A stretch of DNA of 64,000 nucleotides from contig NZ_VRKO01000005.1 of NCBI RefSeq assembly GCF_012271765.1, positions 62,001 through 126,000 on the forward strand. Direction: 5' to 3'. The notes below the pieces were generated by a model. That model was not told where the DNA came from, did no database searches, and saw only the letters and a list, made by a program, of their open reading frames with translations. The first letter of the stretch is position 1; every line of letters begins with the position of its first letter. The translations under genes were made by a program, and so were the position numbers. Below, piece after piece: positions 48,384 to 58,027 of the stretch. The stretch is from Erwinia rhapontici (GTDB taxonomy: Bacteria; Pseudomonadota; Gammaproteobacteria; Enterobacterales; Enterobacteriaceae).

Positions 48384-50518
48384 CCCAGTTGACCGTTACC
48401 CAGGTGCTTCACCCGGCGTTTAACCTCCTCCTGCTTCCCGGCGTTAAACGGACGGGCATCAGGACTGCCGAGATAGCCACACACCCGCCGCGTCACCGAG
48501 ACGCGAGTGCTGTCATGGTTACCGCATTTCGGGCAGGTAAAACCTTTGCTGGTGCACTCAAACTCGCCGGTAAAACCGCACTCATAGCACTCGTCTATAG
48601 GCGTATTGGTGCCGTAATAAGGCACCCGGCTGTAGCTGTAATCCCAGACGTCTTCCAGCGCCTTAAGGTTGTGCTGAATGTTAGGGTATTCGCCGTAACA
48701 GATAAAACCGCCGTTCGCTAACGGTGGATAACCGGCTTCAAAGTCGATTTTGTCGTACGGATTGACCTTCTTCTCCACATCGAGGTGGAAGCTGTTGGTG
48801 TAGTAGCCCTTATCGGTGACGCCCGGTACCACGCCGAACTCGGCGGCATCGAGGCGACAGAAACGGTCACACAGGTTCTCACTGGGCGTACTGTACAAAC
48901 TGAAGCCGTAGTCCGTTTCCTCTTTCCATGCCTCGACGGCGGCGCGCAGTCGGGCAACAATCTCCAGCCCTTTGGCGCGCAGTTGCGCATCATCATAAGG
49001 ATGCACACTGCCGCCGCTCAGGGCATTCAGCGTTTCATGAATGCCAATATAGCCCAGAGAAATGGAGGCTCTGCCGTGACGGAAGATAGGTGCCACCGGG
49101 TCATCGGCTTTCAGGCGCACCCCGCATGCGCCCTCCATATAGAGGATGGGTGCCACGCGGGCCTTCACATTTTCCAGCCGGGCGATGCGTGTCATCAGGG
49201 CTTTCTTTGCCAGCAACAAACGCTGGTCGAGCAGCGTCCAGAAGCGGCTCTCATCACCCTGTGCCTCCAGCGCAATACGCGGCAGGTTAAGGCTGATCAC
49301 GCCGATATTGTTACGGCCATCGTGGATCGGCTCGCCGTTCTCTTCATACACGCCCAGGAAGCTGCGGCAGCCCATGGGGGTTTTAAACGATCCTGTGACC
49401 TTGACCACCTGATCGTAGTTGAGAATATCCGGATACATGCGTTTGCTGGCGCACTCCAGCGCCAGCTGTTTGATATCGTAGTTGGGCTCGCCAGCGGCCT
49501 GATTCAGTCCGGCTTTGATAGCAAAGACCAGTTTTGGGAACACCGCCGTTTTATGATTTTTCCCCAGCCCGGCAATGCGGTTCCGCAGAATCGACTGCTG
49601 GACCAGGCGCGCCGCCCAGCTGGTGCCAAGGCCAAACCCAAAGGTGACAAACGGCGTCTGGCCGTTGGCGGTATGCAGTGTATTCACTTCATATTCCAGT
49701 GACTGGAACGCGTCGTAACACTCTTTCTCGGTGCGTGTCTGGGCATAGGCTTCGACATCCGCCACCTGCCATTGCTGCGCAGTGGCACGATGTTTCACCA
49801 GGCTCGCTTCCACAAACGGGGCCAGCACCTCATCGATGCGGTTAATGGTGGTGCCGCCGTAAATATGGCTGGCCACCTGGGCGATGATCTGTGCGCTAAC
49901 GGCGGTCGCGGTGGAGATCGACTTTGGCGGTTCGATCTCGGCATTCCCCATCTTGAAGCCATGGGTCAGCATGCCGCGCAGGTCAATCAGCATACAGTTA
50001 AACATCGGGAAGAACGGCGAATAGTCGAGATCGTGATAGTGGATCTCACCGCGTTCATGCGCGCTGACCACATCGCGCGGCAGCATATGCTGACGGGCAT
50101 AGTGCTTAGCGACGATGCCGGCCAGCAGATCGCGCTGGGTCGGGATCACTTTGCTGTCTTTGTTGGCATTTTCATTCAGCAGTGCCGGGTTGCTCTGTTC
50201 AATCAGACCGCGAATTTCATGGTTCAGCCGACCGCGCAGCTCGCGGGCCACGTCGCGATCGTGGCGATATTCAATATAGCTGCGTGCCAGCTGCGGATAA
50301 CGGCCTGCCATCAGTTGGTTCTCAACCGCGCGCTGAACCTCCGCGATATCCACGCTCGGGCGGGCGGTGAGCTGGGCGCTAATCTGACTGGCGACGGTGG
50401 CGCAGTAGTCGTCATCGTTAATTTTCGCAGCCTGTGCAGCGGCACGGATTGCCGTCTCAATACGCGCTGGATCGAAGGCGACCTGACAGCCGTCCCGCTT
50501 GATTACCTGAGTTGCCAC
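48380..50518 (-). CDS. nrdD: NrdD, anaerobic ribonucleoside-triphosphate reductase
   Basis: This 712-residue class III reductase has an N-terminal ATP-cone (VIKRDGCQVAFDPARIETAIRAAAQAA), the large catalytic barrel, a C-terminal zinc site CYECGFTGEFECTSKGFTCPKCG and the glycyl-radical motif RRVCGYLGSPDARP with Gly681. It reduces NTPs to dNTPs with formate when oxygen is absent. A pair of NrdR boxes lies 22-70 bp upstream, and an Fnr-like TTGAC-N4-GGCAA occurs at 50615-50628, fitting joint dNTP and oxygen control. Confidence 0.97.
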   Translation of the reverse strand: MATQVIKRDGCQVAFDPARIETAIRAAAQAAKINDDDYCATVASQISAQLTARPSVDIAEVQRAVENQLMAGRYPQLARSYIEYRHDRDVARELRGRLNHEIRGLIEQSNPALLNENANKDSKVIPTQRDLLAGIVAKHYARQHMLPRDVVSAHERGEIHYHDLDYSPFFPMFNCMLIDLRGMLTHGFKMGNAEIEPPKSISTATAVSAQIIAQVASHIYGGTTINRIDEVLAPFVEASLVKHRATAQQWQVADVEAYAQTRTEKECYDAFQSLEYEVNTLHTANGQTPFVTFGFGLGTSWAARLVQQSILRNRIAGLGKNHKTAVFPKLVFAIKAGLNQAAGEPNYDIKQLALECASKRMYPDILNYDQVVKVTGSFKTPMGCRSFLGVYEENGEPIHDGRNNIGVISLNLPRIALEAQGDESRFWTLLDQRLLLAKKALMTRIARLENVKARVAPILYMEGACGVRLKADDPVAPIFRHGRASISLGYIGIHETLNALSGGSVHPYDDAQLRAKGLEIVARLRAAVEAWKEETDYGFSLYSTPSENLCDRFCRLDAAEFGVVPGVTDKGYYTNSFHLDVEKKVNPYDKIDFEAGYPPLANGGFICYGEYPNIQHNLKALEDVWDYSYSRVPYYGTNTPIDECYECGFTGEFECTSKGFTCPKCGNHDSTRVSVTRRVCGYLGSPDARPFNAGKQEEVKRRVKHLGNGQLG

Positions 50519-50539
50519 CGCCGCTCTCCTGAATGAAGA

Positions 50540-50588
50540 AAATCTATATGTGGGTTTGGATGGCTATAGTAAACGCTATATATAGTGT
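50540..50588 (-). promoter_or_regulatory. Pair of NrdR boxes upstream of nrdD
   Basis: Two 16-bp elements, AAATCTATATGTGGGT (50540-50555) and ACGCTATATATAGTGT (50573-50588), match the NrdR consensus (acaCTATATATaGTGt). Their starts are 33 bp apart, about three helical turns, the spacing typical of NrdR targets. Confidence 0.8.
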
Positions 50589-50815
50589 TGCGATCAGATT
50601 TAAACGCCGTTTTATTGACCTGAGGCAAAGATCTGACAGCAGCGCAGCAAAGATAAGCGATGGTCAACGTCGGTTAAGGTTTTGTGTGGTTATACGCTAT
50701 TTTTTGCCATCAAGGTGTGCTGTGGCGGTTGCATTCAACCCAAAGGAATCACTACTATTGCCGGTTGCCATAGAGCGAAATCCATTTTGCTCTGGTCTCT
50801 CAGGGATACTGTCTG

Positions 50816-53368
50816 ATGTCGTCTGTCGCTTATAACGAAAAACAGGTCATTCGCTGGCTCGGTGCACGTACCGTGGCCCGGGCGCGCGATCTGGTCGCCA
50901 GCGTACAGAATCTGCAGTGGCAAAATAATTTGCTGACCGGTGAGTTGCCGGGACGTAAAGCGGAACCTTTCAGCGTGATCGTGCATTTCAGTCGTCCCCA
51001 GGGCAGGTTGCTGGCCAGCGGGGAGTGCAGCTGTGCTGTAAAAAATAACTGTAAGCATGTCGCGGCGCTGATGCTGGCGAACCTGCAACCCCGCCAGCCG
51101 ACAGCGGCAGTGGCCCTCAAAACCATTGAGGCAGTGCCTGTCCCGGTGCTGCAACTGCAATCACGTGCCAAATTTATCAGCGGCTATGGTCATTATGGTC
51201 ATCGCCAGAAGCGCCTCGATTTTGCCTCCGTCAGCTTTGACTACGCAGGCGTGAACGTTGATGCAGGAAGCCGGGCGGAGAACTTTACCGATCGAAATGG
51301 CCTGCGCTACCACGTTCAGCGCCATACGGAAGAGGAGCAGTCCTGGCTGGCGCAGATCGACACGGTCGGGCTGAATGCCATCCCCGCCGGGCATATTTAT
51401 ACGCCAGCTCCGTTGCCCCCGGCGATCTTCGCCCCGGCATCGCCGCCGCAGTGGCGTGATTTCATTAAAAAAGGCCTGCCGGCGCTGCGCAAACGCGGCT
51501 GGCGCATCAGCATGGATGATGATTTCACCTGGAACGTCTCGGACGTTGATGCGATTGAAGGGCGCGCAGTACAGGGCGAGGACGGCTGGTTCGATCTTGA
51601 GCTGGCGATGAAAATTGGCCGCCGACGCGTGCGCCTGGAGCCGCTGCTGGCGAAGCTGTTTGAGCGTGACCGCCGCTGGATGTCCGGCAATCTGCGTCTG
51701 ATTGATGATGACGAACAGATTGAGATGCGTGACGATAAGAATCAGCGATTGCTGTTTCGCGCGGGTCAGCTAAAGCCGCTGGTGGGCAATCTGATTGATC
51801 TGTTTGGCGCGCATCAACCGCTGCGACTGGCCGCCTGGGATATCGGGCGTCTCAGCGAGTCCGGCGATCGTAATCGCTGGATATTTGACGGTGACAACGC
51901 GGTCCATCAGCTGGCAGAGCGATTGAACGGGCACAGCGGTGTACAGGCCATTGCCCCGCCTGTTGGCTTGCAGGCCACCCTGCGCGATTATCAACAGCAG
52001 GGCGTGAACTGGATGCAGTTCCTGCGTGAGCATCAGCTGGCGGGCATACTGGCCGATGATATGGGGCTGGGGAAAACGATTCAGACGCTGGCCCACCTGC
52101 TGCTGGAAAAAGAAGCCGGGCGCCTCGATCGTCCTGCACTGATCGTGGTGCCGACCACGCTGGTCCATAACTGGTGCTGTGAAGCACGGCGCTTTGCCCC
52201 CGATCTGCGAGTACTGGCGCTGACCGGGCCGCAGCGCAAAGACTTTTACGATCAGATGGAACAGTACGACGTGGTCATCACCACCTATTCACTGCTGTGG
52301 CGCGATCAGCCGCAGCTGGTGGCGCACTATTATCATCTGCTGATCCTCGATGAGGCGCAGTACGTGAAGAACAGCGCCTCACGTGCCGCCTCGGTAATCC
52401 GCACCCTGAAGACGCGGCATCGTCTCTGCCTGACCGGAACCCCGCTGGAAAATCACCTCGGGGAGCTGTGGTCGCAGTTTGATTTCCTGCTGCCGGGCTT
52501 CCTCGGCAGCGAACGCGACTTCACCCAGAACTGGCGTATTCCGGTAGAACGCAATGGCGATAAAGTCAGGCGTGAGCTGCTGGCGAAGCGCGTACGGCCG
52601 TTTATGCTGCGCCGCCGTAAACAGGAGGTCGCCAAAGAGCTGCCGCCGAAAAATACCATTGTGCGCAGCGTGCCTCTGGACGGTGCGCAACGAGAACTGT
52701 ATGACCAGGTGCGTGCCGCCATGCAGGACCGCGTACAGTTAGCGATGCAGCAGCAGGGGCCGGGACGCAGCCATCTGCTGGTGCTGGATGCCCTGCTAAA
52801 ACTGCGCCAAATCTGCTGCGATCCGCGTCTGATGTCCGATCCGCGCGCCGAGCGGGTGAAACACTCTGCCAAGCTGGCGCTGCTGCGCGAGATGCTGCAT
52901 GACCTGCTGGCAGAAGATCGGCGCATCCTGATCTTCTCGCAGTTCACCACCATGCTGGGCATCATCGCCGAAGAGTTACAGAAAGCGCGCATTCCTTATG
53001 TCATCCTGACGGGCAGCACCCGCGATCGCACTGAGCCGGTACGGCGTTTTCAGCAGGGCGAAGTCCCGGTGTTTCTGATCAGCCTTAAAGCGGGCGGAGT
53101 TGGGCTGAACCTGACGGCGGCCGACACGGTGATCCACTACGATCCCTGGTGGAACCCGGCGGCTGAAAATCAGGCCACCGATCGCGCTTATCGCCTCGGG
53201 CAGGATAAACCGGTCTTTGTGTATAAGCTGATCGCGGCCGATACCATTGAAGAGAAGATCGTCGCGATGCAGCAGCAAAAAGCCGAGCTGGCCGGAGAGA
53301 TCCTCGACGACGAGCTGAGTGAACCCTCCAGTTTCAGTCAGGACGATCTGGCGGCACTGTTCTCCTGA
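50816..53368 (+). CDS. SNF2-family helicase with SWIM zinc finger
   Basis: This 850-residue protein carries an N-terminal SWIM zinc finger with C71, C73, C79 and H81 (CSCAVKNNCKH), a middle region of unknown fold, then a SNF2 ATPase: Walker A ADDMGLGKT near 414-422, Walker B DEAQ near 511, TGTPLENHLGELWSQFDFLLPG, and motifs V-VI LKAGGVGLNLTAADTVIHYDPWWNPAAENQATDRAYRLGQ. SNF2 proteins translocate on duplex DNA and remodel bound proteins; this bacterial type is not RapA, and its role is unknown. It stands alone between nrdD (divergent) and a GH20 gene. Confidence 0.9.
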   Translation: MSSVAYNEKQVIRWLGARTVARARDLVASVQNLQWQNNLLTGELPGRKAEPFSVIVHFSRPQGRLLASGECSCAVKNNCKHVAALMLANLQPRQPTAAVALKTIEAVPVPVLQLQSRAKFISGYGHYGHRQKRLDFASVSFDYAGVNVDAGSRAENFTDRNGLRYHVQRHTEEEQSWLAQIDTVGLNAIPAGHIYTPAPLPPAIFAPASPPQWRDFIKKGLPALRKRGWRISMDDDFTWNVSDVDAIEGRAVQGEDGWFDLELAMKIGRRRVRLEPLLAKLFERDRRWMSGNLRLIDDDEQIEMRDDKNQRLLFRAGQLKPLVGNLIDLFGAHQPLRLAAWDIGRLSESGDRNRWIFDGDNAVHQLAERLNGHSGVQAIAPPVGLQATLRDYQQQGVNWMQFLREHQLAGILADDMGLGKTIQTLAHLLLEKEAGRLDRPALIVVPTTLVHNWCCEARRFAPDLRVLALTGPQRKDFYDQMEQYDVVITTYSLLWRDQPQLVAHYYHLLILDEAQYVKNSASRAASVIRTLKTRHRLCLTGTPLENHLGELWSQFDFLLPGFLGSERDFTQNWRIPVERNGDKVRRELLAKRVRPFMLRRRKQEVAKELPPKNTIVRSVPLDGAQRELYDQVRAAMQDRVQLAMQQQGPGRSHLLVLDALLKLRQICCDPRLMSDPRAERVKHSAKLALLREMLHDLLAEDRRILIFSQFTTMLGIIAEELQKARIPYVILTGSTRDRTEPVRRFQQGEVPVFLISLKAGGVGLNLTAADTVIHYDPWWNPAAENQATDRAYRLGQDKPVFVYKLIAADTIEEKIVAMQQQKAELAGEILDDELSEPSSFSQDDLAALFS

Positions 53369-53498
53369 CATCACCGCCCGGATAGCATCAAAACGTTAAC
53401 GGCGCCTGCGCCTTATGGAATTCGTTTCGTGAGATGTAACTTGATGTAACACGCGAATTATGTTTTATGAGGTCATCACAAAAAAAGGATGCCCTGAT

Positions 53499-55871
53499 AT
53501 GCCATGGTCACTGCGCCCGCTGTTGCTTGCCTGTTCCCTGTTTCTGCCATTCACTGTGGCTGCCGACCCGGCAGGGAAACTCCCGCTGATGCCCTGGCCG
53601 CAGCAGGTAGAGCAGCCAGAGGGTAGGGGAAATCTGGCCCTGACCATGCCGCTGGCGATTCAGGTTAAGGGCGATAACCTGCACGAGGCAATCCCGCGCT
53701 GGCAGCAACGCCTGGCGCGTCAGACCGGTAACCCTGATCTGCCGATTTCCGCCAGTGCCACGTCATTACAGATCCGTATCGCCCGACAGGTTGCCGCTAT
53801 TCCTCAACCGGACAGCGATGAGAGCTACCGGCTGGTGGTCAGCGCCGACGGCATCACACTGGATGCAGCCACCCGTTTTGGCGCGATGCGCGGCATGGAA
53901 ACGCTGCTGCAACTGGTGCATAACAGCACGGTGCCCCTGGTGACGATTAATGACCACCCGCGCTTTCCGTGGCGCGGGATCCTGATTGATTCTGCCCGCC
54001 ACTTTATGCCCATTGAGACGCTGAAACGCCAGATTGATGGCATCGCCGCTGCGCGTATGAACGTCTTCCACTGGCACCTGACCGACGACCAGGGCTGGCG
54101 TTTTGGTTCCAGTCATTTCCCACAGTTGCAGGAAAAAGCCAGCGACGGACTGTGGTACAGCCCGCAGCAGATGCGCGATATCGTCAGCTATGCCGCCCAT
54201 CGTGGCGTGCGTGTGGTGCCGGAAATTGACTTTCCGGGGCACGCTTCGGCACTGGCGGTGGCGATGCCTGAACTGATCGCGGCACCGGGGCCTTATCAAA
54301 TGGAACGTGGCTGGGGCGTCTTTAAACCGCTGCTCGATCCGTCCCGCGAACAGGTTTATCAGTTTATTGATACGCTGGTGGGCGAGGTGGCCGCCATCTT
54401 CCCCGATCCTTATCTGCATATTGGTGGCGATGAAGTGGATCCCAGCCAGTGGGATAACTCTGAGGCTATCGCTCAGTTTATGCAGCAGAAAGGGTTGAAA
54501 GACAGTCATGCACTGCAGGCATATTTCAATCAACGGGTGGAGAAGATCCTGGAAAAACACCAGCGACAGATGATCGGCTGGGATGAAATCTATCATCCCG
54601 ATCTGCCGCGCAGCATTCTGATCCAATCCTGGCGCGGACCGGATGCGCTGGGTGAAGTGGCAAAAAACAACTATCGCGGCATCCTTTCTACCGGCTTCTA
54701 TCTCGATCAGGCCCAGCCTGCGGCGTTCCATTATCGCAATGAAGTCTGGCCGCAGGGACTGAACGATGCCGATCGGATCAAAGAGGGCGAAACAGCACAG
54801 AGCTGGCAATTTACGCTGCCACGTCTTAAGGGTAAGCCGCTTACAGGCAGCTTTACGCTGATTGATGCCGTTGGTGGATGGCGCGGATTTATTGATTTCG
54901 AAGGGCGCTCGCGGCGTATGGTGCGGGAGATCCGCTGGCTGTCGCCCACCCAGTTTACCTTCCGTGTCGACAGCTGGATGGGCGAGCTTCGTCCAGTGCT
55001 CACCCTGGCGGGCGACAACATGAGCGGCTACTGGCGCATCGGTAACGTGCGCTATCCCACTGTGGGCAGCAGGCTGCCGCAGCCTCCGCAGGGTATAAAA
55101 CCGGTACTGCCGGATGATGCCCAGTTGCGAAATAACCTGCTGGGCGGGGAAGCGGCGCTGTGGAGCGAAATCGTCGATGAGAACGTGATTGACGTCCGTT
55201 TGTGGCCGCGGGCATTTGTGGTGGCAGAGCGGCTGTGGTCGGCCTCTGATGTGACGGATGAGCAGAATATGTATCAGCGCCTGGCGGCGGTTGATAGCTG
55301 GTCCGCCGTGTCGGTGGGTCTGCAACAGCACGCGGAGACGCAGTTGCAGATGATGCGTCTGGCCAACAGTAGTGACACGGTGCCGCTGCAAATCTTCGCT
55401 GAAGCGCTGGAGCCTGCGCAATTCTATACCCGACAGCATCTGAAATATCAGGCCGGACATTACACGCAGGCTGAACCGCTGAACCGGCTGGCCGATGTGC
55501 TGCCATCCGAAAGCAACAAAGTACGTGAGCTGGATCAGCAGGTGGACGCGCTGATCGCCAATCGGGGTGACCGACAGGCGGCGCAGGCGATCCGCCGTCA
55601 GCTTCTGCAGTGGCAGCACAATATTCCGCTGGTAGAGCCGGTGCTGGCGCAGAACCCGCAGCTACGGCCGCTGCTGCCGGTGGCAGGGCAGGTGGCAGAG
55701 ATCAGTCAGATGGGGCTGTCACTGCTGGATGCGATGGAAAAGGAACAAACTTTTGGCGCTCGTGAAGTGGCGAAGATGCATCAGCGGCTGGATCAGGCGG
55801 CGCTCAGCCAGGATGAAGTGGTGATTGCGCTGGTGTATCCGGTGGAGAAATTATTGCGCAACGGGAAATAA
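53499..55871 (+). CDS. Periplasmic beta-N-acetylhexosaminidase (GH20)
   Basis: I start at 53499 (MPWSLRPLLLACSLFLPFTVAADP), which gives a clear signal peptide; an ATG 39 bp upstream would bury it. The 790-residue precursor has a GH20b N-terminal domain, the (beta/alpha)8 catalytic domain with FHWHLTDDQGWR, VVPEIDFPGHASAL and HIGGDEVD, where D311-E312 is the substrate-assisted catalytic pair. A C-terminal extension of about 200 residues is helical. It would release terminal GlcNAc/GalNAc, for example from chitobiose or glycans. No chitin genes are adjacent. Confidence 0.93.
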   Translation: MPWSLRPLLLACSLFLPFTVAADPAGKLPLMPWPQQVEQPEGRGNLALTMPLAIQVKGDNLHEAIPRWQQRLARQTGNPDLPISASATSLQIRIARQVAAIPQPDSDESYRLVVSADGITLDAATRFGAMRGMETLLQLVHNSTVPLVTINDHPRFPWRGILIDSARHFMPIETLKRQIDGIAAARMNVFHWHLTDDQGWRFGSSHFPQLQEKASDGLWYSPQQMRDIVSYAAHRGVRVVPEIDFPGHASALAVAMPELIAAPGPYQMERGWGVFKPLLDPSREQVYQFIDTLVGEVAAIFPDPYLHIGGDEVDPSQWDNSEAIAQFMQQKGLKDSHALQAYFNQRVEKILEKHQRQMIGWDEIYHPDLPRSILIQSWRGPDALGEVAKNNYRGILSTGFYLDQAQPAAFHYRNEVWPQGLNDADRIKEGETAQSWQFTLPRLKGKPLTGSFTLIDAVGGWRGFIDFEGRSRRMVREIRWLSPTQFTFRVDSWMGELRPVLTLAGDNMSGYWRIGNVRYPTVGSRLPQPPQGIKPVLPDDAQLRNNLLGGEAALWSEIVDENVIDVRLWPRAFVVAERLWSASDVTDEQNMYQRLAAVDSWSAVSVGLQQHAETQLQMMRLANSSDTVPLQIFAEALEPAQFYTRQHLKYQAGHYTQAEPLNRLADVLPSESNKVRELDQQVDALIANRGDRQAAQAIRRQLLQWQHNIPLVEPVLAQNPQLRPLLPVAGQVAEISQMGLSLLDAMEKEQTFGAREVAKMHQRLDQAALSQDEVVIALVYPVEKLLRNGK

Positions 55872-55874
55872 CGG

Positions 55875-55897
55875 CGGGTCGATCGTTGATCGACCCG
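55875..55897. terminator. Hairpin between convergent hexosaminidase and ridA
   Basis: A perfect 10-bp stem CGGGTCGATC / GATCGACCCG has a 3-base GTT loop, immediately after the hexosaminidase stop. There is no T-run on either side, so it may block 3' decay rather than terminate by itself. Confidence 0.55.
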
Positions 55898-55919
55898 TAC
55901 AACGATTCACGACGTTCGC

Positions 55920-56306
55920 TTAACGACGTACAGCGATCGCTTCGATTTCGATGTTCACATCTTTTGGCAGACGCGCCACTTCCACACACGAACGTGCCGG
56001 GAAGCTGGCCTGGTGCTCAGTGAAGAAGGCTTCGTAGGTGGCATTCACCGTGGCGAAGTCATTCAGATCTTTCACGAACACGGTGGTTTTGACGATATCA
56101 CCCACTTTCAAACCCGCGGCCTCAACAATCGCTTTCACATTTTCCAGCGACTGGCGTGCCTGCGCGGCAATATCGTCCGCCACAGCGCCGGTTTTCGGAT
56201 CGACCGGGATCTGGCCTGACGTGAAGATCATGCTGCCGAGATCCACACCCTGAACATAAGGGCCGATAGCGGCGGGGGCGTTTTCCGTACTGATTTCGCG
56301 AGACAT
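55920..56306 (-). CDS. ridA: RidA, 2-iminobutanoate/2-iminopropanoate deaminase
   Basis: Start at 56306 (MSREISTENAPAAIGPYVQGVDLG) with AGGAGA upstream, 128 residues. It is a YjgF/RidA trimer-type protein with the catalytic Arg in the PARSCVEVARLP motif. It hydrolyses reactive imines formed by threonine dehydratase and other PLP enzymes. It lies next to pyrI as in E. coli, separated by 288 bp that consist mostly of repeats. Confidence 0.96.
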   Translation of the reverse strand: MSREISTENAPAAIGPYVQGVDLGSMIFTSGQIPVDPKTGAVADDIAAQARQSLENVKAIVEAAGLKVGDIVKTTVFVKDLNDFATVNATYEAFFTEHQASFPARSCVEVARLPKDVNIEIEAIAVRR

Positions 56307-56364
56307 AGTTTCTCCTGAATGTGTGCGATGGTGAGGATAGGGGTACAGCGTATCATTTTTGCCC

Positions 56365-56384
56365 GGGCCGGGCATGCCCGGCCC
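56365..56384. repeat. GCATGC-centred palindrome
   Basis: A perfect 20-bp palindrome with half-site GGGCCGGGCA lies in the ridA-pyrI gap, directly before the 35-bp tandem units. CTACAG follows it, as in copies near the window end. Confidence 0.85.
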
Positions 56385-56403
56385 CTACAGGTACAGTGAT
56401 ATT

Positions 56404-56541
56404 CCGTAAGAGCGAGGCCCGACAGCAACGGTGATACCCCGTAGTGGCGAGGCCCGACAGCAAAGGTGATACCCCGTAAGAGCGAGGCCCGACAGTAACG
56501 GTGATACCCCCGTAGTGGCGAGGCATGCCTCGCCTCTCTGT
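56404..56541. repeat. Tandem 35-36 bp repeats ending in a palindrome
   Basis: Units begin CCGTA at 56404, 56439, 56474 and 56510. Each reads CCGTA-(AGA or GTG)-GCGAGGCCCGACAG-(C/T)AA-(C/A)-GGTGATACC; the third and fourth letters alternate between AGA and GTG versions. The last unit breaks into GTGGCGAGGCATGCCTCGCC (56514-56533), a palindrome of the same family as others in this window. No gene is encoded here. Confidence 0.85.
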
Positions 56542-56594
56542 TTGACCCGGCGCGTGTCACATCCTGCCCACGCAACGGACCAAATGCAACGGCA

Positions 56595-57059
56595 TTAACC
56601 GTTTGCCATCACCACATGGTGCGCGAACTCTTTCTCGCAGTATTTACATTTCAGGTGCAGCTCATCCTGGCGCTGTTTCACCGCGAAGCTGGAATGCACC
56701 GGTTCAGAACGGCTGATGCAGTTGCTGTTCGGGCAGGTCAGCACGCGTTCAATCCGGTCTGGCAACGTCGGGGAGCTCTTCGCCACCACGTTGTAATCAT
56801 CAATGCGGTTCACCGTTGCGTGCGGTGCATACACCGCCAGCTGGTTGATCTGATCGTCGGTCAGGAAGGTGTTCTCAATCTTGATCAGGTCTTTGCGGCC
56901 CAGCTCACCCGAGGGCAGATTCAGGCCAATGGTAATGCGCTGGTCGGTTTCCGTCAGGCGGAACAGGGAGAGCAGCTTAAAGCCAATCTGGGCCGGGATA
57001 TGGTCGATCACCGTGCCGCGTTTAATCGCTTCAACCTGTAATTTATTATCGTGTGTCAT
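56595..57059 (-). CDS. pyrI: PyrI, aspartate carbamoyltransferase regulatory chain
   Basis: The 154-residue protein has the N-terminal allosteric domain that binds ATP/CTP ([33 protein letters not shown]) and the C-terminal zinc domain with four Cys at 109, 114, 138 and 141 (CPNSNC...CKYC). It joins PyrB to give the 12-subunit enzyme inhibited by CTP. It starts 12 bp after pyrB. Confidence 0.98.
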   Translation of the reverse strand: MTHDNKLQVEAIKRGTVIDHIPAQIGFKLLSLFRLTETDQRITIGLNLPSGELGRKDLIKIENTFLTDDQINQLAVYAPHATVNRIDDYNVVAKSSPTLPDRIERVLTCPNSNCISRSEPVHSSFAVKQRQDELHLKCKYCEKEFAHHVVMANG

Positions 57060-57071
57060 GTGCTTATCCCC

Positions 57072-58007
57072 TTAAAGAACCGGTTCGCTGTTCAGTACCA
57101 GCGCCAGAAGTGCCTGGCGTGCGTAGATACCGTTACCTGCCTGCTGGAAATACCAGGCGTGCGGCGTGTGATCGACATCCGTGTCGATTTCGTCAATACG
57201 CGGCAGCGGGTGCAGAACTTTCATATTCTCGCGTGCTCCCACCAGATCGCTGGCGCGCAGAATAAACTGGGCTTTGACGTTAGCGTATTCCGACGGATCA
57301 AGACGCTCTTTCTGTACGCGGGTCATATACAGAATGTCCACCTGCGGCACCACTTCTTCAATGCTGTCATGACGTGTCCAGACAATGCCTTTTTCGTCGA
57401 GCATATCGGTGATGTAAGCCGGCATCGCCAGTGCATCAGGCGCAATAAAGTAAAAACGATTGCCTTCAAACTTCGCCAGCGCCTGGGTCAGTGAATGTAC
57501 GGTGCGGCCATATTTCAAATCACCGACCATCGCCACGCTGAGGTTATTCAGACGGCCCTGCGTTTCCTGCAAGGTAAACAGATCGAGCAGCGTCTGAGTC
57601 GGATGCTGATTGGCGCCATCGCCCGCGTTCAGGATCGGCACGCCGCCGGAAAACTCGGTTGCCAGACGCGCGGCGCCTTCCTGCGGATGACGCATGACAA
57701 TCGCATCCACATAGGTGCCAATCACGGAGATGGTATCGGCGAGGGTTTCCCCTTTCTTGCCCAGCGAGGTGTTGCTGCCATCGGCAAACCCGACCACGGA
57801 CGCGCCAAGACGATGCATCGCCGTTTCAAACGAGAGGCGGGTGCGGGTGGACGCTTCAAAGAAGCAGCTGGCAATCACGTTGTGCTTCAGCAGCTCAGGC
57901 TGTGGGTTCGCCTTCAGGCTGGCCGCGGTACGCAATACCAGCTCCAGCTCTTCACGGTTGAGATCGTTAATTGAAATAATGTGTTTGTGATATAGGGGGT
58001 TAGCCAT
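57072..58007 (-). CDS. pyrB: PyrB, aspartate carbamoyltransferase catalytic chain
   Basis: Start at 58007 ([21 protein letters not shown]) with AGGAG upstream, 311 residues. The carbamoyl-phosphate motif STRTRLSFE, the flexible lysine loop SLGKKGE, and [11 protein letters not shown] and LHPLPR for aspartate binding are present. It makes N-carbamoyl-aspartate, the committed step of pyrimidine synthesis. It lies 20 bp downstream of the pyrL leader frame and behind a UTP-sensing attenuator. Confidence 0.98.
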   Translation of the reverse strand: MANPLYHKHIISINDLNREELELVLRTAASLKANPQPELLKHNVIASCFFEASTRTRLSFETAMHRLGASVVGFADGSNTSLGKKGETLADTISVIGTYVDAIVMRHPQEGAARLATEFSGGVPILNAGDGANQHPTQTLLDLFTLQETQGRLNNLSVAMVGDLKYGRTVHSLTQALAKFEGNRFYFIAPDALAMPAYITDMLDEKGIVWTRHDSIEEVVPQVDILYMTRVQKERLDPSEYANVKAQFILRASDLVGARENMKVLHPLPRIDEIDTDVDHTPHAWYFQQAGNGIYARQALLALVLNSEPVL

Positions 58008-58027
58008 TTCCACTCCTTTTGCCGTTA

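Noticed and set aside
50816-53368. RapA annotation for the SNF2 protein
   Set aside because: It has an N-terminal SWIM zinc finger and lacks RapA's tandem Tudor-like N terminus; only the ATPase core is shared.
53766-55619. 617-codon open frame on the minus strand
   Set aside because: It lies wholly antisense to the GH20 hexosaminidase, which has clear catalytic motifs and a signal peptide. The antisense product has no recognisable domain and is rich in His/Arg/Gln, typical of a shadow of GC-rich coding sequence.
56228-56575. 115-codon minus-strand frame between ridA and pyrI
   Set aside because: It is a translation of the 35-bp tandem repeats and palindromes; no homologue or ribosome site is apparent.
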